DNA of 41,469 nucleotides, taken from the NCBI GenBank assembly GCA_902593445.1, contig CACJIJ010000013.1, positions 1 to 41,469 of the forward strand. Reading direction: 5' to 3'. The DNA comes from an uncultured Pelagibacteraceae bacterium (GTDB lineage Bacteria > Pseudomonadota > Alphaproteobacteria > Pelagibacterales > Pelagibacteraceae). Below are positions 34,710 through 41,469 of this stretch, piece by piece. A program made the translations under genes and the position numbers. Numbering within the stretch: the first letter of the stretch is position 1; each line of letters opens with the position of its first letter. The notes beneath the pieces were generated by a model that did not search any database, was not told the origin of the DNA, and saw nothing but the letters and a program-made list of their open reading frames with translations.

Positions 34710-35221
34710 TAAAATATTGATTTAGAGTATTTTTTCCAATTATCTTGATAGTGTTTTGTATTTTCAAATACTGCCTTTTTTTCTTCGTCTGTGACTTCTC
34801 TAATAATTTTACCTGGTGAACCAACAACTAAAGAGTTATCGGGAATAACTTTATTTTCTGTAATTAAAGCTTTAGCACCAATAATACAATTTTTGCCTAT
34901 ATTGGCTTTATTTAGAATTACAGCTCCAATTCCAATTAAACTATTATCTCCAATGGTGCATCCATGAAGCATTACTAAATGACCTATTGTTACATTTTTT
35001 CCAACTTTTAGTGGACAACCTGGGTCAGTGTGTAAAACACTTCCATCTTGAACATTAGAACCTTCGCCAATATGGATATTTTCAATATCTCCTCTAAGAA
35101 CTGCATTAAACCAAATACTTGTATTTTTTTCTAAAGTTACATCCCCTATTATGGTTGCATTAGGAGCTACCCAATTTTCGCCAGAGTTTTTTGGTTTTTT
35201 ATCTTTTAAATCATAAAACAT
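34709..35221 (-). CDS. Gamma-carbonic-anhydrase-like hexapeptide protein
   Basis: A 170-residue left-handed beta-helix protein of the gamma-CA family (YrdA/CaiE/PaaY type). It shows hexapeptide repeats, the RGDIENIHIGEGSNVQDGSVLH segment with metal-ligand His, and IGHLVMLHGCTIGDNSLIGIGA with two further His. Zinc binding is therefore likely, but many members lack measured CO2-hydration activity and may be acyl-transferase-like. It is the first gene of a six-gene leftward operon and diverges from the thioredoxin-fold gene with 19 bases between starts. Confidence 0.88.
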   Translation of the reverse strand: MFYDLKDKKPKNSGENWVAPNATIIGDVTLEKNTSIWFNAVLRGDIENIHIGEGSNVQDGSVLHTDPGCPLKVGKNVTIGHLVMLHGCTIGDNSLIGIGAVILNKANIGKNCIIGAKALITENKVIPDNSLVVGSPGKIIREVTDEEKKAVFENTKHYQDNWKKYSKSIF

Positions 35222-35240
35222 AATCTATATATTTTACATT

Positions 35241-35795
35241 ATGCCTATACAAACTCCAATATGTGATTTTGGTCAAAAAGCTATTCCATTTGAATTAAAA
35301 TCTACTGATAATAAAATTCTGTCCTTAAATGATATCAAAGGTGAAAATGGAACTTTGATAATGTTTATTTGTAATCATTGTCCTTATGTAAAAGCAATTA
35401 CAAAAGAACTAGTTGAAGATTGCAGTGAATTGAAAAAAATTGGCATCAATACAGTTGCTATATGCTCAAACGACTTTGTTAATTATCCAGATGACTCATT
35501 TGATAACATGATTAAATTTTCTAAAGAACGTAATTTTAATTTTCCATATTTACACGATGAAACTCAAGAAATTGCTAAAGCGTATAATGCTGTATGTACT
35601 CCAGATTTCTTTGGCTATAATAAAAATTTAGAACTTCAATACAGAGGACGATTAAGAGAACTTAAAAAATTCATTCCAGTTAGAGACGGAGAAAGTGATC
35701 TACTAACAGCTATGAAACAAATAGCTGAAATCGGAAAAGGTCCTGAAGATCAAATACCAAGTGCGGGATGTGGTATTAAATGGAAGTATGATTAA
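35241..35795 (+). CDS. Thioredoxin-fold peroxiredoxin-like protein
   Basis: A 184-residue protein of the AhpC/TSA-related thioredoxin family. The active-site loop is FICNHCPYVK with a CxxC pair, Cys44 and Cys47. The later NAVCTPDFFGYN segment contains the cis-Pro region and a third Cys. It likely reduces peroxides or disulfides in the cytoplasm, since no signal peptide is seen; the actual substrate is unknown. It overlaps the GT4 start by one base (TAATG) and is the first gene of a + run. Confidence 0.85.
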   Translation: MPIQTPICDFGQKAIPFELKSTDNKILSLNDIKGENGTLIMFICNHCPYVKAITKELVEDCSELKKIGINTVAICSNDFVNYPDDSFDNMIKFSKERNFNFPYLHDETQEIAKAYNAVCTPDFFGYNKNLELQYRGRLRELKKFIPVRDGESDLLTAMKQIAEIGKGPEDQIPSAGCGIKWKYD

Positions 35796-36877
35796 TGTAT
35801 CTAATCGTAACTAGATCATTCCCACCTGAAGTTGGTGGTATGCAAAATTTAATGTGGGGTTTATCAAGAGAATTATCTAAAAACTATATGATAAAAGTTT
35901 TTGCAGATCATATAGAAGGTCATAAAGAGTTTGATGAACAAGCCTCTTTTTCTATCGAGAGAGTTGGTGGAATTAAATTGTTAAGAAAATATAGAAAAGC
36001 GCAATTAATCAATGAATATATAAAAGAAACTAAGGTAAATGGTATCATTGCTGATCATTGGAAAAGTTTAGAGCTTATTAAAACAACTAAGAAAAAATAC
36101 TGTTTAATTCATAGTAAAGAAATCAACCATCCTAAAGGCTCTAGTCAAAATAAAAGAGTTATAAGTGTTCTAAATAATGTTGAAAAAGTTATAGCAAATT
36201 CTCGGTTTACAAAAAATTTAGCAATAGATCTTGGTGTTAATAGAGATAAAATAATTGTGATAAACCCAGGTGTGGATCCTGCTGAAGAATTAAACAAAAA
36301 AACTTTAGATAAAGTTGAAAGTATACTTAAAGTTAAAAATCCAAGACTAATTACAGTTTCAAGATTTGATAAACGTAAAAATCATGAAAAAATAGTAATG
36401 GCTTTAAGAAATTTAAAACAAATTTATCCTGACATTGTTTACATTTGTGTTGGATATGGAGCAGAAGAAGAAAACATTAAAAAATTAGTAAAAGAACTCG
36501 ATCTTGAAGCTCAAGTTATGTTTTTTAAAGATATCAGTAATGATTTGAAAAATTCTCTTGTTGCTAAATCAAATATTTTTGTGATGCCATCTATAATACA
36601 TAAAAAATCTGTTGAGGGATTTGGTATAGCGTATGTTGAAGCTGCACAATATGGTATTCCATCAATTGGTGGAAAAGATGGCGGTGCAACAGATGCAATT
36701 GATCATGAAAAGACTGGTCTAATATGTGACGGAAACAATCTAGATGATATTTATTCTTCTATTAATTCAATGTTAGAAAATAAAAAATACTTAGAATATG
36801 GAAAAAACGCTAAAGAATTTGTTAATAAATTTCAATGGTCAAAAATCATTGAAGAATATAAAAAAATCCTTAGCTAA
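35795..36877 (+). CDS. Glycosyltransferase family 4 protein
   Basis: A 360-residue GT-B glycosyltransferase. The N-terminal domain opens with the glycine loop PPEVGGMQNLMWGL (10-23). The C-terminal nucleotide-sugar domain has NPGVD, TVSRFDKRKNHE, and the E-x7-E motif region EGFGIAYVEAAQYGIPSIGGKDGG. It is predicted cytoplasmic or membrane-associated and to extend a lipid- or LPS-linked sugar. Donor and acceptor unknown. It lies 3 bases before a DMT permease gene. Confidence 0.88.
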   Translation: MYLIVTRSFPPEVGGMQNLMWGLSRELSKNYMIKVFADHIEGHKEFDEQASFSIERVGGIKLLRKYRKAQLINEYIKETKVNGIIADHWKSLELIKTTKKKYCLIHSKEINHPKGSSQNKRVISVLNNVEKVIANSRFTKNLAIDLGVNRDKIIVINPGVDPAEELNKKTLDKVESILKVKNPRLITVSRFDKRKNHEKIVMALRNLKQIYPDIVYICVGYGAEEENIKKLVKELDLEAQVMFFKDISNDLKNSLVAKSNIFVMPSIIHKKSVEGFGIAYVEAAQYGIPSIGGKDGGATDAIDHEKTGLICDGNNLDDIYSSINSMLENKKYLEYGKNAKEFVNKFQWSKIIEEYKKILS

Positions 36878-36880
36878 TCT

Positions 36881-37744
36881 ATGCTTATTTTAAAATCCAA
36901 AGAGTCTGTAGGAATACTTTTTGGAATTTTTGCTTATTTATCTTTTTCTATTTTAGACACTATACAAAAAACTCTAATTATAAATCATTCAGTTTTTCAA
37001 TTACTTCTCGTTAAGTATTTTTTTGTTTTATTTTTAGCTTTTTTTGAGGCTAAGAGAAAAAAAAATAATTTATTTTATAAATCTAAAGATATTAAATTAC
37101 AGATACTTAGAAGCTTATTATCTGTAATGGAGTCTGGTTGTTTTGTTTTATCATTTAAATATTTATCTTTAGCAAATGCTCATAGTATCGGTTCCTTAGC
37201 ACCAGTAATAGTGGTTGCTTTATCTGCAATTATCTTGAGAGAAAAAGTGTCTGTTAAAACTTGGATCGCAATTTTTATTGGGTTTCTTGGAGTTTTGATA
37301 ATTCTAAGACCAACCTCGTCAATTTTTGATCCCAAAGCTTTAATACCTCTAATCGCAGCATTTGTACTAGGACTTTATCAGGTGATCACTAAAAAAGTTT
37401 CAAAATATGACTCAAACGAAACATCTTTGTTTTTTACCTCAATAATTGGTTTATTAGTTATGTCGTTATTAGCTTCTAATTTTTGGAGACCAATAGATAA
37501 CTCTTTATACCCAATGTTTTTAGGCATAGGTATATTTTTTTCATTAGGTCTTTACCTTCAAATCATTGCTTTAAGTAAAGCTAGAGCAAGTATAATCCAA
37601 CCATTTCATTACACTTTAATTTTTTGGGCAATAATTTTTGGATATATATTTTATAATGATATTCCAGACGTGTTCACAATTTTTGGAGCAATAATAATTA
37701 CTTGTTCTGGTATCTTTGTTTTAAACCAATCATCAAAAAATTAA
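36881..37744 (+). CDS. DMT/EamA-family permease
   Basis: A 287-residue membrane protein with about ten hydrophobic helices in two EamA repeats. SLANAHSIGSLAPVIVVALSAIILREKVSVKTWIAI is the typical end of repeat one, with LREK after helix 4, and RASIIQPFHYTLIFWAIIFGYIFYND marks repeat two. Drug/metabolite transporters move amino acids, nucleosides or other small metabolites; the substrate is not predictable. Its stop overlaps an AT-rich terminator that separates it from a second EamA gene of the same type. Confidence 0.88.
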   Translation: MLILKSKESVGILFGIFAYLSFSILDTIQKTLIINHSVFQLLLVKYFFVLFLAFFEAKRKKNNLFYKSKDIKLQILRSLLSVMESGCFVLSFKYLSLANAHSIGSLAPVIVVALSAIILREKVSVKTWIAIFIGFLGVLIILRPTSSIFDPKALIPLIAAFVLGLYQVITKKVSKYDSNETSLFFTSIIGLLVMSLLASNFWRPIDNSLYPMFLGIGIFFSLGLYLQIIALSKARASIIQPFHYTLIFWAIIFGYIFYNDIPDVFTIFGAIIITCSGIFVLNQSSKN

Positions 37745-37774
37745 ATAAACTATCATTGTTTATAGTTTATTTTT
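37744..37774 (+). terminator. AT-only intrinsic terminator
   Basis: AATAAACTAT (37744-37753) pairs perfectly with ATAGTTTATT (37762-37771) around an 8-base loop, and T residues (37770-37774) follow. The stem has a single G-C pair, so it is weak in GC-rich terms but long. It lies between the two DMT genes, so they may not share all transcripts. Confidence 0.6.
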
Positions 37775-37792
37775 ACATATAGTTATCCATTT

Positions 37793-38680
37793 ATGTCTAA
37801 GAATAAATTAGCAATTTTTTTAATTGTAGCTTCAGTACTATTTGGAACATTGATGCTTACGTTTTTAAAATTAGCTCAAGATGAAGTTAATGTTTATGTT
37901 GCGGGATTTTTTAGATTTTTATTTGGTTTTCTAATTATTTTGCCTTATATATTAAGATCCAAGTTCACAGTATTTAAAACAATTCATCATAAAAAACATT
38001 TTATTAGGGCTTTTTTAAACTTACCTTCAATGCTTTTATATTTCTCAGCATTAGTAATGATGCCAATTGAAAAAGCTACTGCTATTTCTTTTGTTGTCCC
38101 TTTCTTGGTAACAATTTTGGCTGTTTTATTTCTTGGAGAAAAAATTTACTTATACAGAAGTTTTGCCCTTGTTTTAGGATTTATTGGTATGTTAATAATT
38201 TTAAGACCAGGAATAATTGATATCTCTCTTGGGGTATATATGGCACTAGCCTCCTCTTTTATGTGGTCAGTAGTTATTATAATTACAAAAAGTATTGCAA
38301 AAGATGACAGTTCAATCACAATTTTATCCTATGGTTACACTTATATGACAATTTTTAGTTTCATAATTGCATTGTTTCATTGGCAAACGCCTGGCTTACA
38401 GACTTTGATTTATTTATTTTTTGGAGGTTTATTTGGTACATTGTTACATCTTTGCATTAATCACGCTTATAAATTAGTAGATGTAAGTGTGACTCAGCCC
38501 TATTCCTTTCTAAGTCTCGTATTTGCATCTTTAATAGGATTTTATGTCTTTAATGAAAAACCTGATTTATTTACATGGATTGGTGCAAGTGTAATTTTTT
38601 TAGGTGTTTTAATTATTTCATATAGGGAAATGAAATTAGAAAAAGAGATAATTAGAAAAAGTATAGATATTAAAAATTAG
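37793..38680 (+). CDS. DMT/EamA-family permease (second copy)
   Basis: A 295-residue membrane protein with about ten helices and two EamA repeats: MMPIEKATAISFVVPFLVTILAVLFLGEKIYLYR in the first, VSVTQPYSFLSLVFASLIGFYVFNEKPD in the second. It differs enough from the upstream DMT gene that it is not a recent duplicate. Substrate unknown. Its stop overlaps that of the convergent tctA by 4 bases. Confidence 0.88.
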   Translation: MSKNKLAIFLIVASVLFGTLMLTFLKLAQDEVNVYVAGFFRFLFGFLIILPYILRSKFTVFKTIHHKKHFIRAFLNLPSMLLYFSALVMMPIEKATAISFVVPFLVTILAVLFLGEKIYLYRSFALVLGFIGMLIILRPGIIDISLGVYMALASSFMWSVVIIITKSIAKDDSSITILSYGYTYMTIFSFIIALFHWQTPGLQTLIYLFFGGLFGTLLHLCINHAYKLVDVSVTQPYSFLSLVFASLIGFYVFNEKPDLFTWIGASVIFLGVLIISYREMKLEKEIIRKSIDIKN

Positions 38681-40176
38681 TTTTTCTTCGTAAAAGTTTT
38701 ATAAATATGCCAAATTACAATTAATATTGTGATGGCTAAAATACATGCTGTTAAAGTTCTGTCCCATAAAAATTCCCAAGAACCGTTACTTAATAATAAA
38801 GATCTTCTAAGATTTTCTTCCATCAGTCCGCCTAACACAAAAGCTAATATCAAAGGTGGCATTGGGAAATCGTACAATCTTAAAAAGGTTGCCACTACAG
38901 CAATTCCAATCATTAAATAAATATCAAAGTTATTAAATGACATTACGTAAATACCAGTGACAGAGAAAAACAAAATCAAAGGAATTAAATAATTTTTAGG
39001 AACCGCAAGAATTCTGGCAATATAAGGTATGAGTGGTAAGTTTAATATAAGCAAAATTACCATACCAATGTACATAGACATAATTATTGACCAAAAAATT
39101 TCTGGGTTAGTCATATAAAGTCTAGGGCCAGGCTGAACACCAAAACCTAAAAGAGCCCCTAGCATTACAGCTGTGGTTCCGCTTCCAGGAATGCCTAAAG
39201 TTAGCATTGGTACAAATGAGCCTGAACACGCAGCATTGTTTGCGGTTTCTGGTGCTGACAAACCATTTACACTTCCTTTACCAAATTTTTCTTTCTCTTC
39301 ATCACTAACTACGTTTCGTTCCATTCCGTAAGCTAAAAAGGATGCAATTGTTGCGCCAGCTCCAGGTAAAACACCAATTAAAAAACCAATTACTGATGAT
39401 CTAGGAATGGTTTTATACATTTTAGTTCTTTCCTCTTTATTAATTTTAATTGAGCCAAGTTCTGTTAAAGAAACTTGTTTAGCAGCACTAGTTGGGTCAT
39501 TTCTTTTTAAAATAATTGTTAAAGCTTCACTCATTGCAAAAGTTGCCATTACAACTAATACGAAACTAATTCCGTCAGTTAAGTTCATGTTATTGAATGT
39601 AAATCTTGTAATATCAGATAAGCTGTCTTGACCAACAGATGCTAACATTAATCCTAGAACAACCATCATCATTGCTTTTAAAAATTGCCCTTTAGAAGAA
39701 AAAGCAGCAATTGCTGTTAAACCTAAAATCATTAAGGCAAAATAATCTGGTGATCTAAAAGACAAACTTACTTTTGATAAACTTGGTGCCATAAACAATA
39801 AATAAATTGCAGATAAAGTTCCACCTGCAAACGAACTCCAGGCTGCAATCGCTAAAGCTTTGCCCGCTTTACCTTGTTGTGCCATAGGATAACCATCAAA
39901 TGAAGTTGCAACAGTTCCAGGAACACCAGGTGCGTTTAATAATATAGAAGAAGTAGAACCACCAAATACTGCTCCATAATAAACACCAGCCATCAAAATT
40001 AATCCTGTTGCTGGATCAAAACCATAAGTTATTGGTATCATTAATGCGATAGCAGTCATTGGACCAAGACCAGGAAGCATTCCAATGATTGTTCCAAAAA
40101 AACAACCAACCATAACCATTAATATATTTTGAAAAGTAAGTGCAGTTGTTAATCCAATTAATATTCCTTCAATCAT
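38677..40176 (-). CDS. tctA: Tripartite tricarboxylate transporter, large permease TctA
   Basis: Large membrane subunit of a TTT-family solute uptake system driven by ion gradients. The 499 residues have about 10-12 hydrophobic segments and the two signature glycine-rich motifs. The first is GTIIGMLPGLGPMTAIALMIP (about 28-48), followed by GVYYGAVFGGSTSSILLNAPGVPG. The second is GVLPGAGATIASFLAYGMER, followed by PETANNAACSGSFVPMLTLGIPGSGTTAVMLGAL. The substrate (citrate, tricarboxylate or other organic acid) is set by TctC and remains unknown. It overlaps tctB by 4 bases. Confidence 0.95.
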   Translation of the reverse strand: MIEGILIGLTTALTFQNILMVMVGCFFGTIIGMLPGLGPMTAIALMIPITYGFDPATGLILMAGVYYGAVFGGSTSSILLNAPGVPGTVATSFDGYPMAQQGKAGKALAIAAWSSFAGGTLSAIYLLFMAPSLSKVSLSFRSPDYFALMILGLTAIAAFSSKGQFLKAMMMVVLGLMLASVGQDSLSDITRFTFNNMNLTDGISFVLVVMATFAMSEALTIILKRNDPTSAAKQVSLTELGSIKINKEERTKMYKTIPRSSVIGFLIGVLPGAGATIASFLAYGMERNVVSDEEKEKFGKGSVNGLSAPETANNAACSGSFVPMLTLGIPGSGTTAVMLGALLGFGVQPGPRLYMTNPEIFWSIIMSMYIGMVILLILNLPLIPYIARILAVPKNYLIPLILFFSVTGIYVMSFNNFDIYLMIGIAVVATFLRLYDFPMPPLILAFVLGGLMEENLRRSLLLSNGSWEFLWDRTLTACILAITILIVIWHIYKTFTKKN

Positions 40177-40643
40177 CCCATAACTCCAATCGATTGTAAG
40201 AATGGATCTCTCAAATAAATATCAAGAATACCATGAAGGAGATACATAAAGGCAGCCACAAATGGAAAGGATAATAAAAACATTAAAATCCATCTTCGTT
40301 CTCCCAAAAAATAATATGAAGCAAATAAAAATAAAGAAGTAGTTAAAAAATAACCAACTTTTAAAATTGTAGCTCCATAAATAATTGCAATCAGTATAAG
40401 AATACCTGTTTTTTTGTATTCTAGGTTTTTGTGATCAACTTTAATAGTATTTGGATCTGGTAAAATAAGTTTTAATCCAGAAAAAAATAACCCTGCATAA
40501 CCTAAATAAATCGGAAATGTTCGTGCATTAAATGGTGCATTTTCATCAAATGTAAAAACTTGAATTTGGTAAGCGGTATATAAATAAAATGCTGAAAAAA
40601 TAAAAAAGAGCAGTGATATAATTTTTGTAGTATTTATATTCAC
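40173..40643 (-). CDS. tctB: Tripartite tricarboxylate transporter, small permease TctB
   Basis: Small membrane subunit with four hydrophobic segments in 156 residues, as expected for TctB. The low sequence conservation of the family means the call rests mainly on position between tctC and tctA and on topology. The LGYAGLFFSGLKLILPDP and SFPFVAAFMYLLHGILDIYLRDPF segments are family-like. The start is GTG at 40643, 27 bases after the tctC stop. Confidence 0.88.
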   Translation of the reverse strand: MNINTTKIISLLFFIFSAFYLYTAYQIQVFTFDENAPFNARTFPIYLGYAGLFFSGLKLILPDPNTIKVDHKNLEYKKTGILILIAIIYGATILKVGYFLTTSLFLFASYYFLGERRWILMFLLSFPFVAAFMYLLHGILDIYLRDPFLQSIGVMG

Positions 40644-40670
40644 TGCTCTAATTTTAAATAACCCTAAGGA

Positions 40671-41469
40671 TTATATCACTCCTAGTTTTTTCATAAGAGC
40701 TGTCATTTCTTGAGTTTGTTTTTCTAAGAAAGAAACAAACTTACCTTCTGGATTATATATATTAACCCAAGCATTTCTTGCTCTGACAGTTTCCCATTCA
40801 GGAGTTTTTTGTACATCGCCAAGCATTTTTGCAATAGCTGATCTATCAGCATTGCTCATACCTGGAGGGCCAAAGAAACCTCTCCAGTTAACGAATTGTA
40901 CATCGTATCCTTGTTCTTTAAGAGTTGGTGCATCTGGTGCATCAGAAACTCTTGAAGGAGCAGTAATACCAATAATTTTCACTTGGTCTCTTGCACCCAT
41001 CAATTCACCTAGACCAGTTGAAATGATTTGAGTTTCACCAGATAAAAGTCCAGCCAAAGCTTTTCCACCAGCATCATAAGGAATGTATTGAACAGCATTC
41101 GGATCTGCACCTGCAGCTTGGAAAGCTAAAGCACCAATTAAATGGTCCATACTTCCTCTTACTGATCCTCCAGCCATTTTAACTGAATTTGGATCTTTTT
41201 TATATGCATCAACTACATCTTTAAAATTTTTAAAAGATGAACTTTTTGCAACTGCGATAGCACCATAGTCACCAATCACACCAGCAATTGGCACAACATC
41301 TTTATAAGATAAAGTTCCACTTCCTTTTACATAACCTTTGTGTCTAGTAATTGATCTTAACACTAATGGTGTTGATTGAACTAAAACTGTATTAGCAGGT
41401 TTAGTATTGATCATATAAGCTAAAGCTTTACCACCACCACCACCTGACATATTTTCAAATGATGCACTA
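40671..41469 (-). CDS. tctC: Tripartite tricarboxylate transporter substrate-binding protein TctC, C-terminal part
   Basis: Periplasmic binding protein of the same TTT system. The frame remains open to the window edge, so the ATG at 41450 is internal and the signal peptide lies outside. The visible ~265 residues begin at the ENMSGGGGGKALAYM region that corresponds to the ENRPGAGG motif of the Bug/TctC family. VKMAGGSVRGSMDHL and YIPYDAGGKALAGLLSGETQI follow, both typical of the ligand-binding lobes. The ligand is unknown. Confidence 0.93.
   Translation of the reverse strand, partial: SASFENMSGGGGGKALAYMINTKPANTVLVQSTPLVLRSITRHKGYVKGSGTLSYKDVVPIAGVIGDYGAIAVAKSSSFKNFKDVVDAYKKDPNSVKMAGGSVRGSMDHLIGALAFQAAGADPNAVQYIPYDAGGKALAGLLSGETQIISTGLGELMGARDQVKIIGITAPSRVSDAPDAPTLKEQGYDVQFVNWRGFFGPPGMSNADRSAIAKMLGDVQKTPEWETVRARNAWVNIYNPEGKFVSFLEKQTQEMTALMKKLGVI

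Noticed and set aside
41448..41450. ATG at 41450 as the tctC start
   Set aside because: The frame remains open to the window edge and the ATG falls in the conserved ENxxGxGG region, with no signal peptide after it.

Overview
The window looks like a piece of a streamlined, AT-rich marine alphaproteobacterial chromosome, most likely SAR11 (Pelagibacterales). This is inferred from very low GC, the purC-purS-purQ-purL-bolA-grxD order, near-absent intergenic space (stop and start codons overlap at many junctions), many TTG/GTG starts, few Shine-Dalgarno sequences, and tripartite tricarboxylate (TctABC) and DMT transporters. I see no insertion sequences, prophage, CRISPR array, rRNA or tRNA. No gene-free stretch exceeds about 220 bases.

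Layout. (1) 1-4077, + strand: the end of purC, then purS, purQ and purL (purine synthesis), followed by a BolA/IbaG-like protein and a CGFS monothiol glutaredoxin, a classic Fe-S partner pair. (2) 4078-14713, - strand: ten tightly packed genes. In transcription order they are a stand-alone GlmU acetyltransferase domain, glmS, a YdcF-like membrane protein, class II DAHP synthase, NH3-dependent nadE, cysS, citramalate synthase, a DUF1989 protein, trmJ and rpsD. rpsD also has its own near-leaderless promoter. (3) 14783-19024, +: a phosphoglycolate-phosphatase-like HAD gene and the methylcitrate operon prpD-prpB-prpC. (4) 19025-22199, -: class I ribonucleotide reductase nrdA-nrdB and a small putative lipoprotein, behind a promoter with two NrdR-box-like sites 31 bp apart. 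(5) 22380-24934: phosphomannomutase/phosphoglucomutase (+) meeting a highly charged coiled-coil protein (-). (6) 24935-25152: the most interesting gap. It holds a + strand hairpin-plus-T-tract terminator with no annotated gene upstream of it on that strand, so a small RNA or a 50-codon small ORF is likely. (7) 25153-28780, -: MFS transporter, rpoZ with a long acidic tail, dusA and a TauE/SafE permease. (8) 28792-30482, +: a beta-hydroxyacid dehydrogenase, an FMN-binding pyridoxamine-oxidase-like protein and a small membrane protein. (9) 30500-35221, -: a six-gene overlapping operon of gamma-carbonic-anhydrase-like protein, secreted alpha/beta hydrolase, secreted metzincin-like protein, ROK sugar kinase, DUF1330 protein and a secreted protein of unknown family. 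(10) 35241-38680, +: a thioredoxin-fold protein, a GT4 glycosyltransferase and two DMT permeases separated by an AT-only terminator. (11) 38677-41469, -: tctA, tctB and a tctC that runs off the window.

Most of the window is core metabolism: purines, amino sugars, aromatic amino acids, isoleucine via citramalate, NAD, dNTPs and propionate. The accessory-looking parts are the secreted hydrolase/metalloprotease operon, the DUF1989 gene inside the biosynthetic run, the split glmU, and the orphan transcript candidate near 25.0-25.15 kb.
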